In this document: positions 1 to 4,846 of the stretch, piece after piece
Position numbering within the stretch: the first letter of the stretch is position 1
Layout: every line of letters begins with the position of its first letter
NCBI GenBank assembly: GCA_018679695.1
Contig: JAHHKH010000389.1
Span: 1-6,959, forward strand
DNA: 6,959 nt
Source of the DNA: Maribacter sp.
GTDB taxonomy: Bacteria; Bacteroidota; Bacteroidia; Flavobacteriales; Flavobacteriaceae
Reading direction: 5' to 3'
Notes under the pieces: generated by a model
What the model saw: the letters and a program-made list of their open reading frames with translations, nothing else
Database searches by the model: none
Told to the model about the DNA's origin: nothing
Position numbers and translations under genes: made by a program

Positions 1-777
1 CCGCCACCCGGAGAGGAAGGTGGTGCACTTTTGATGGTGAAAGAAGGGGTATTGAAAAATCCTGATGTCGACGCTATTTTCGGATTACATATTAATTCAC
101 AAACTCCAGTTGGGGTTATTCGCTATAAATCTGGCGGGACCATGGCTGCAGCCCAGAGTTTTACCATAAACGTAAAAGGAAAACAAAGTCATGGGTCGCA
201 ACCTTGGTCGGGAGTAGACCCTATTTTGATCAGTGCAAAAATCATAGATGGACTACAGACCATTATAAGCCGTGAAAGTAAATTGACCAATGAAGCCGCG
301 GTCATTACGGTCGGTAAGATCAAAAGTGGTGTGCGTTTCAATATTATCCCGGAAAGTGCCGAAATGATAGGAACGATTCGAACATTGGACTATGGTATGA
401 AGGATCATATCAATAAAAGAATGATGGAAATGGTTCCCGCGATAGCGAAAGCCTATGGTGGTGATGCCACCATTGAAATACGTGACGCTACTGATATTAC
501 GTTCAATGACCCAGAGTTGGTACAACAAATGTTGCCGACGATGAAAAGAATAGCTGGTGACGCCAATATACAAACCCAAAAGGCCGTGACCGGAGCTGAG
601 GATTTCTCCTATTTTTCACGTGAAGTACCTGGTTTCTTCTTTTTCTTAGGGGGTATGACCCCAGGGAATACTGAATCTTTTCCTCACCACACACCGGATT
701 TCTTAATCGATGATAGTGGACTTCTTTTAGGAGTAAAAACCCTAACCGAGATGAGTTTGGATTATCTAAATAAATAA
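1..777 (+). CDS. M20-family (M20D-like) metal-dependent amidohydrolase/peptidase, 5'-truncated by window edge
   Basis: This is the last 258 residues of an M20 peptidase/amidohydrolase, the family that includes N-acyl-amino-acid and IAA-amino-acid hydrolases, which cleave amide bonds using two metal ions. The reading frame is open from base 1, so the TTG at 31 is not the real start. About 170 N-terminal residues are probably missing, including the HACGHD-type metal motif and the catalytic Glu-Glu motif. The opening PPPGEEGG looks like the segment just after QPAEE in this family, not the catalytic pair itself. In partial numbering one sees a GLH metal-ligand motif (H30), SHGSQPW (H64) opening the lid/dimerisation domain (about 65-180), GAEDFSYF (E200) and a C-terminal HH (229-230) that supplies the last metal ligand. 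The gene ends with tandem stops (TAA TAG) and a hairpin follows. The substrate cannot be told, and whether it has a signal peptide lies outside the window. Confidence 0.93.
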   Translation, partial: PPPGEEGGALLMVKEGVLKNPDVDAIFGLHINSQTPVGVIRYKSGGTMAAAQSFTINVKGKQSHGSQPWSGVDPILISAKIIDGLQTIISRESKLTNEAAVITVGKIKSGVRFNIIPESAEMIGTIRTLDYGMKDHINKRMMEMVPAIAKAYGGDATIEIRDATDITFNDPELVQQMLPTMKRIAGDANIQTQKAVTGAEDFSYFSREVPGFFFFLGGMTPGNTESFPHHTPDFLIDDSGLLLGVKTLTEMSLDYLNK

Positions 778-781
778 TAGC

Positions 782-827
782 AAGGTTCTGGTTTCAAGCT
801 TGTACAATCCGTTGGAACCAGAATCTT
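782..827 (+). terminator. Hairpin terminator after the M20 gene
   Basis: Bases 782-797 pair with 812-827 in a 16-bp stem, uninterrupted apart from two G-U wobbles, around a 14-nt loop. The core is TTCTGGTT with AACCAGAA. It begins two bases after the tandem stop codons of the M20 gene. The downstream tract (CCTTATTTG) is only moderately T-rich, so a classic intrinsic terminator is likely but not certain. It could also act as a 3'-end stabilising hairpin. Its position separates the M20 gene from the glutamate-synthase-like gene. Confidence 0.7.
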
Positions 828-851
828 CCTTATTTGCAATTAAGTAACATA

Positions 852-911
852 ATGTTCGATTTTATTTTCGATATTCCTTGGTATCTGTGATTACTTCTTG
901 TACTTGTAATT
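852..911 (+). pseudogene. Upstream in-frame N-terminal segment of the glutamate-synthase-like gene, broken by TGA at 888-890
   Basis: Read in the frame of the downstream gene, this segment gives MFDFIFDIPWYL, a stop, then LLLVLVIVAIRD continuing straight into the protein. The amphipathic start plus Leu/Val-rich stretch looks like the N-terminal membrane anchor common in this family. The TGA sits where a Trp (TGG) would be unremarkable, so a single G-to-A change or a sequencing error explains it. This is an N-terminal fragment of the 912-2378 gene, not a separate gene. If the stop is an artefact, the true CDS is 852-2378 (508 codons plus stop). Confidence 0.65.
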
Positions 912-2378
912 GTGGCCATAAGGGATATATTTCTTCAGCGTGCCCATACCATTTCCCATAACTTTCCCATAGTTGGGCATTTACGCTATTGGTTGGAAAG
1001 CATTGGTCCAGAAATGCGGCAATATTTCGTTGCAAACAACAGGGAAGAACTCCCATTTAACCGCATAGAGCGAGGGTGGATATATGCTTCTGCCAAAAAG
1101 GAGAATAATTACGAAGGCTTTGGAACGGATCGCGATATATATGCCCATCAGCACATTTTTATTAAGAACCTGTTGATGGCTTACAGGGTGGATCAAAATC
1201 ATCCGAATGCCAAGGACAAGACTTTTTTACCTTGTGCAAAAGTTATCGGTGCTTATAATAAACGTGAAAAACCCTACAGACCCGCATCGGTAATAAATGT
1301 ATCTGCAATGAGCTTTGGTTCACTATCTGCTGCAGCTGTGGAATCATTGAATGTAGAAACTCAAAAAGCCGGGGCATACCACAATACTGGTGAAGGCGGA
1401 CTATCGCCTTATCATCAAAAGGGCGGCGATGTGATATTCCATTTTGGAACCGGTTATTTTGGTGTACGTTCAAAGGATGGGAATTTTTCAATGGAAAAGC
1501 TGAAAATACTTGTTGATGGGAACCCTTGTATTAAGGCTATCGAAATAAAACTTTCCCAAGGAGCCAAGCCTGGCAAAGGTGGGGTCTTGCCTGTCGCTAA
1601 GATCAGTTCCGAAATTGCTAGGATTAGAGGTGTAGAGGTGGGTAAGGATGTGCTTTCCCCTACTACTCATAGAGCCTTTGACACGATACCAGAATTATTA
1701 CAGCTTATTGAGGACATAGCTGAACAAACTGGATTACCTGTGGGTATCAAAGGGGCAATTGGTAAATTGGAACAATGGAAAGAAATGGCCGAGCTCATGG
1801 CCAAAACAGGTAAAGGTCCCGATTTTATTACAGTTGATGGCGGCGAAGGTGGCACTGGTGCTGCCCCACCAAGTTTTGCCGACCATGTGTCATTGCCCTG
1901 GGTATATGGATTTTCAAGCTTATATAGGTTGTTTTTGGATAAAAAGCTTACCGATAGGATTGTCTTTATTGGTAGTGGTAAACTAGGCTTTCCGGCAAAA
2001 GCAGCAATGGCATTCGCCTTAGGGGCAGATTGCATTAATGTTGCTCGTGAGGCAATGATGAGTATTGGTTGTATTCAGGCACAAATTTGTCATACCAATC
2101 GTTGTCCGTCAGGAATCGCTACCCAAAGTAAATGGCTACAGTCAGGAATCAATGTTCCTTTAAAATCAGATCGATTGGCACAGTATTTCAAAACATTCCG
2201 AAAAGAATTGGTCGAAATTACACATGCGGCAGGATATGAGCCTCCCTGTGAATTTACAATGGATGATGTTCAGGTGATTGTGGACGACGATATTCTTCAC
2301 AGCGATTTGCAGTCAACCTACGGGTATAAAAAGGCAAAAGTAAAATTCAATGGGATGCATGAACTTCAGAATTGGTGA
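912..2378 (+). CDS. FMN-binding glutamate synthase family protein (stand-alone GltB-like synthase domain); N-terminus interrupted by a TGA
   Basis: The intact frame encodes 488 residues from a GTG at 912. It is a Glu_synthase-type FMN TIM barrel resembling the synthase domain of GltB, without the N-terminal glutamine amidotransferase domain and without the C-terminal GXGXG beta-helix domain. Visible motifs are INVSAMSFGSLS (128-138), a glycine-rich LSQGAKPGKGG segment, DGGEGGTG (309-316), GSGK (354-357) in the usual FMN-phosphate region, and C387-x5-C393-x4-C398, which matches the [3Fe-4S] ligand spacing of GltB. In GltB this domain reduces 2-oxoglutarate plus ammonia to glutamate. Members of the stand-alone family often have no proven substrate, so the reaction here is an inference. 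The same frame extends upstream to an ATG at 852 with a hydrophobic stretch, but a TGA at 888-890 breaks it. The GTG start is therefore only the first usable start after that stop, and it would remove most of the predicted membrane helix. No Shine-Dalgarno sequence supports either start. Confidence 0.92.
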   Translation: MAIRDIFLQRAHTISHNFPIVGHLRYWLESIGPEMRQYFVANNREELPFNRIERGWIYASAKKENNYEGFGTDRDIYAHQHIFIKNLLMAYRVDQNHPNAKDKTFLPCAKVIGAYNKREKPYRPASVINVSAMSFGSLSAAAVESLNVETQKAGAYHNTGEGGLSPYHQKGGDVIFHFGTGYFGVRSKDGNFSMEKLKILVDGNPCIKAIEIKLSQGAKPGKGGVLPVAKISSEIARIRGVEVGKDVLSPTTHRAFDTIPELLQLIEDIAEQTGLPVGIKGAIGKLEQWKEMAELMAKTGKGPDFITVDGGEGGTGAAPPSFADHVSLPWVYGFSSLYRLFLDKKLTDRIVFIGSGKLGFPAKAAMAFALGADCINVAREAMMSIGCIQAQICHTNRCPSGIATQSKWLQSGINVPLKSDRLAQYFKTFRKELVEITHAAGYEPPCEFTMDDVQVIVDDDILHSDLQSTYGYKKAKVKFNGMHELQNW

Positions 2379-2397
2379 TACTTGGGCGGAAAGCATT

Positions 2398-2427
2398 TTT
2401 GGGAGAACAATTAATCATTTATTTTTG
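2398..2427 (+). promoter_or_regulatory. Bacteroidota-type sigma-A promoter for the OmpA-like gene
   Basis: TTTG at 2398-2401 is followed after 18 nt by TATTTTTG at 2420-2427. This fits the Bacteroidota consensus of a -33 TTTG/TTG box and a -7 TAnnTTTG box with about 17-23 nt between them. It would start transcription around 2432-2436, giving a leader of about 40 nt before the ATG at 2473. It is the only strong promoter match I found in the window and probably drives 2473-3249, and possibly 3333-3851 as well. Confidence 0.6.
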
Positions 2428-2449
2428 TGTGCTCGAATAAATAATTAAT
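2410..2449. repeat. AT-rich inverted repeat overlapping the promoter -7 box
   Basis: The 14-base arm at 2410-2423 (ATTAATCATTTATT) is the reverse complement of 2436-2449 (AATAAATAATTAAT) except for one position, with a 12-nt spacer. The left arm contains the first half of the predicted -7 element and the right arm lies at the start of the leader. It could be an operator for a dimeric regulator, a leader hairpin, or a terminator of the gene ending at 2378. No T-run follows the right arm, which argues against a + strand intrinsic terminator. Confidence 0.6.
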
Positions 2450-2472
2450 CACAAAAACAATCGAATAAGCCT

Positions 2473-3249
2473 ATGAAGCGAATTTTACTATTTTTATCCA
2501 TATTATTTGTGTCCTCCTCGTTTTTGTTCGCACAGCGAAAAAGTGACCTTATTGCTCAAATCGACGCATTAAAGACCGAACTGGATTCTACCAAGGCTGT
2601 CGTTGCTTTAGCTAAAAAGAATGAGAAAATTGGATTGGCTCGGGCCGAATCTTTTGAGTCACAGGTAAAGGAACTCCAGGATGCCAATGCGACATTACTT
2701 AAAAACCTGAACAGTTTTGCAGAAGTTTCCAACAAGAACTCGGAAAATATAAATAAGGTAATGGCAAAGCTGGAAGAGAAAGAAAATCAGTTGAAGGCCA
2801 TTAACAATACAATTGCCTCAAACGATTCAACTGCGATCGTAGTATTGACCAATGCCAAACAAACGCTTGGTGAGAATGCAAAAATCGGCGTCAGTAGTGG
2901 TTCTGTGATCATTGCAACTACTTTAGAATCGATTTTTGGTACTACCATTGGAGGTACTGTTTCTGAACAAGGTAGGGGCTTTTTGGAAAAGATAGTGGCT
3001 ATTCTAAATGCAAATCCAAAGGTTTCTTTGACCATAGAAGGTTTAAGTATGACCGGGGAACTAGGTCTAGCTGGCAATCAGGCGTCCACAATTGGCAAGA
3101 TGCTTCAAAATGAATTTTCCATTGACCCGAATAGAATCAATTCCTTGGGAAAAGATGGTAATTTTAAGGAAGGAATCAATCTTGTTATACATCCTAACTA
3201 CAGACAGTTTTATGATATGGTAAAGGAGAACATGAAGTCTTCCAACTAG
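2473..3249 (+). CDS. Exported coiled-coil protein with a degenerate OmpA-like C-terminal domain
   Basis: This 258-residue protein starts at an ATG with an A-rich leader. Residues 1-20 form a signal peptide (KR, then a hydrophobic core, ending FLFA before Gln21), so it is exported to the periplasm or outer membrane; there is no lipobox Cys. Residues about 22-115 are rich in Lys, Glu, Leu and Asn with heptad character and probably form a coiled coil. Residues about 140-240 follow the OmpA C-terminal pattern: a SGSVII strand, a FLEKIVAILNANP helix, a SLTIEG strand, a helix, then INSLGKDG. The two residues that bind peptidoglycan in canonical OmpA domains appear replaced: the Asp of the G-x-T-D motif aligns with Met193 and the Arg of the LSxxRA motif with Gln203. 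Peptidoglycan anchoring by the usual contacts is therefore doubtful. The OmpA assignment rests on fold-pattern similarity and could be wrong; the export signal is clear. Confidence 0.85.
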   Translation: MKRILLFLSILFVSSSFLFAQRKSDLIAQIDALKTELDSTKAVVALAKKNEKIGLARAESFESQVKELQDANATLLKNLNSFAEVSNKNSENINKVMAKLEEKENQLKAINNTIASNDSTAIVVLTNAKQTLGENAKIGVSSGSVIIATTLESIFGTTIGGTVSEQGRGFLEKIVAILNANPKVSLTIEGLSMTGELGLAGNQASTIGKMLQNEFSIDPNRINSLGKDGNFKEGINLVIHPNYRQFYDMVKENMKSSN

Positions 3250-3332
3250 AATTTCGCATCAATTAAACTGAAAATACTATTTCAAAAAATCCTGCGTTCT
3301 AAATTGCGTAAACCGAACTAAATACCAAAAAA

Positions 3333-3851
3333 ATGACAGGAGATCAAATATTTCAATTATTCGCTTATTTATTACCCTCGGTAGTTGTTGGGGCCATAGC
3401 CTTTTATTTTTTTCGAATGCATACCAACAATGAAGAAGGTAGACGACGATTTCTGCTGCATAAGGATTCCCAGCAGAATACCCTTCCGATACGATTACAA
3501 GCCTATGAGCGAATGGCTCTTTTCTTGGAACGTATTGCCATCCCAAGTTTAGTGGTGCGTGTTGCTCCAAAGTCAGCTAACAAAAATGATTATGAGAACT
3601 TGTTGATCAAAACTATCGAGAATGAGTTTGAACATAACTTGTCGCAACAGATTTACTTATCCGATGAATGTTGGAATATCATTAAAGCAGCTAAAAGCGC
3701 CACGATTCAAATGATTCGTAAAGCAGCAATGAGCGAAACTGATTCTGCCAATAAGTTGCGTGAGGATGTCTTGAACGAAACAATGGACAAACAGTCACCA
3801 TCGGCTACCGCCCTGGCTTTCGTTAAAAGGGAAATTGGGGGTCTTTGGTAA
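3333..3851 (+). CDS. Small membrane-anchored protein of unknown function, Bacteroidota type (possibly DUF7935)
   Basis: This 172-residue protein opens with a single membrane helix (about residues 6-26, FQLFAYLLPSVVVGAIAFYF) followed by a basic stretch (NNEEGRRRF), which suggests an N-out, C-in anchor with a cytoplasmic soluble domain. The rest is mostly predicted helical: LPIRLQAYERMALFLERI (about 51-68), a KTIENEFEHNLSQQIYLSDE segment, and a final helix ending in KREIGGLW. I recall this pattern from an uncharacterised family widespread in Bacteroidota, possibly DUF7935, but cannot confirm the name here. It has no catalytic motif I recognise. It starts 83 nt after the OmpA-like gene on the same strand, with an A-rich leader before the ATG and no convincing promoter of its own, so co-transcription is plausible. 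It is a real gene: a long uninterrupted frame with a typical start and coherent protein features. Confidence 0.85.
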   Translation: MTGDQIFQLFAYLLPSVVVGAIAFYFFRMHTNNEEGRRRFLLHKDSQQNTLPIRLQAYERMALFLERIAIPSLVVRVAPKSANKNDYENLLIKTIENEFEHNLSQQIYLSDECWNIIKAAKSATIQMIRKAAMSETDSANKLREDVLNETMDKQSPSATALAFVKREIGGLW

Positions 3852-3870
3852 ATTCAAAATTAAATTAGGG

Positions 3871-3917
3871 GCAAGTATCAAGTTCAAACATGGCACATAA
3901 TTTACTTGATCGTTTGC
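3871..3917. terminator. Weak imperfect hairpin between convergent genes
   Basis: In the 83-nt gap between the two convergent gene ends, ATCAAGT (3877-3883) pairs with ACTTGAT (3904-3910), and GCAA (3871-3874) pairs with TTGC (3914-3917) across a small internal loop. The hairpin loop is 20 nt and no clear T-run follows on either strand. It is the only structure in the gap that could serve as a shared bidirectional terminator, and it is weak. Confidence 0.3.
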
Positions 3918-3934
3918 TAACTTCGAACTTAAAG

Positions 3935-4846
3935 TCACTCAACAGTCAAGTCTAATTGGGAAGTCTCCAAATTTTTGTATTTCGCAAAATTATATCCACT
4001 TTCCCACCACGATGTCATTTTCTCCTTGTTAAAGATCAATGAATTGGTGGTCAACACCGCGGGTGTATAATAAAAATTGATTACGGCATCGTTATGATTA
4101 GCCACGAACTTGCCTATTCTGATATTCTGGTGTTCAATTCTATCCAACATAAAAGCGAACATTGCGGTCAAAAGCGCGAAAGCATTCTTTGAGGGCATTC
4201 TATTAAAAAGGGTTGTTTCGGTCTGTAGGATTATAGCATCGATTTCTGTTGCACCCCTTTTGATTGCTTCTTCAATGGGAACCATAGAACCCAAGCCTCC
4301 ATCTGCATACTCGCAGCCATTCTTCTTGACCAAACTCATAAAGGGTGTATAGTTACATGAAATCCAAATCCATTCACAGAATTCATCATAGGTAAAATCA
4401 TTGATTGATTTATACTCAACATGGTTCAAGGAAAGATTCGAAACCGTCACTACAATATCCTTAGGTCCACCCTTCAAGGTATTGAACTCCTCCTCGGTCA
4501 AGGTGTTTCGAATAAGTTTTAAAAGATTCTTACTCTCCCCAAAGGTCTTGCTGCCACGATAAAAATTCTTAAGTACATTCCAATGCGCTATCGCTATGCT
4601 TTCTACCCCATGTTTTTTCTGAATCACAAAAGGACAGTTACTGAATATACTTTCTTGGTTTACTGAGGTGTAAACTTCTTTTATTTTTTCAATTTTTTGA
4701 AGTGCCAGATGGGAAATCAACAAACTGCCGGTCGAGGTTCCCAAAAACAGATCATAATTGTAATTGAGTCCTTGCATCAAATATTCCGCAACGCCACCAG
4801 CAAAGGCTCCTTTGCTCCCACCTCCTGATATGACCATTGCTCTCAT
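3935..4846 (-). CDS. Patatin-like phospholipase family protein
   Basis: This 303-residue protein has the full patatin catalytic set: oxyanion-hole loop GGGSKG (8-13), nucleophile elbow GTSTG with Ser38 (36-40), and the dyad aspartate Asp182 in DGG (182-184). Enzymes of this family hydrolyse acyl esters of phospholipids or other lipids through a Ser-Asp dyad. The oxyanion loop begins at residue 8, so there is no room for a signal peptide and the protein is probably cytosolic or membrane-peripheral. It is a compact single-domain form, with no C-terminal barrel like that of PlpD-type secreted patatins. Its start codon overlaps the stop of the upstream M1 peptidase gene (ATGA), indicating translational coupling. 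A second Met at residue 4 is an alternative start that would keep all motifs. The TGA stop at 3937-3935 is followed within two codons by TAA. The natural lipid substrate cannot be inferred. Confidence 0.93.
   Translation of the reverse strand: MRAMVISGGGSKGAFAGGVAEYLMQGLNYNYDLFLGTSTGSLLISHLALQKIEKIKEVYTSVNQESIFSNCPFVIQKKHGVESIAIAHWNVLKNFYRGSKTFGESKNLLKLIRNTLTEEEFNTLKGGPKDIVVTVSNLSLNHVEYKSINDFTYDEFCEWIWISCNYTPFMSLVKKNGCEYADGGLGSMVPIEEAIKRGATEIDAIILQTETTLFNRMPSKNAFALLTAMFAFMLDRIEHQNIRIGKFVANHNDAVINFYYTPAVLTTNSLIFNKEKMTSWWESGYNFAKYKNLETSQLDLTVE

Noticed and set aside
31..33. TTG as start codon of the M20 gene
   Set aside because: The frame is open to base 1 and the residues before it (PPPGEEGGAL) continue a family-typical segment, so the gene is simply cut by the window edge.
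829..836. Possible -7 box (CTTATTTG) upstream of the glutamate-synthase-like gene
   Set aside because: The spacing between TA and TTTG does not fit TAnnTTTG and no TTTG lies at the right distance upstream.
888..890. Selenocysteine or a reassigned TGA codon as explanation of the in-frame stop
   Set aside because: No convincing hairpin follows the TGA, the homologous position would more simply be Trp, Trp is encoded by TGG throughout, and the M1 gene uses TGA as its coupled stop.
1667..2035. 122-codon open frame on the - strand inside the glutamate-synthase-like gene
   Set aside because: It lies wholly within a clear + strand gene, and its protein is Pro/Ser-rich low-complexity antisense with no domain or start signal.
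3248..3298. Stem formed by AGAA..CGCA and TGCGTTCT after the OmpA-like gene
   Set aside because: It has only two 4-bp helices split by a bulge, a long loop and no T-run, so it could easily be chance.
3277..3570. 97-codon open frame on the - strand overlapping the small membrane protein gene
   Set aside because: The + strand frame has a membrane helix and a coherent start; the antisense protein has no recognisable features.
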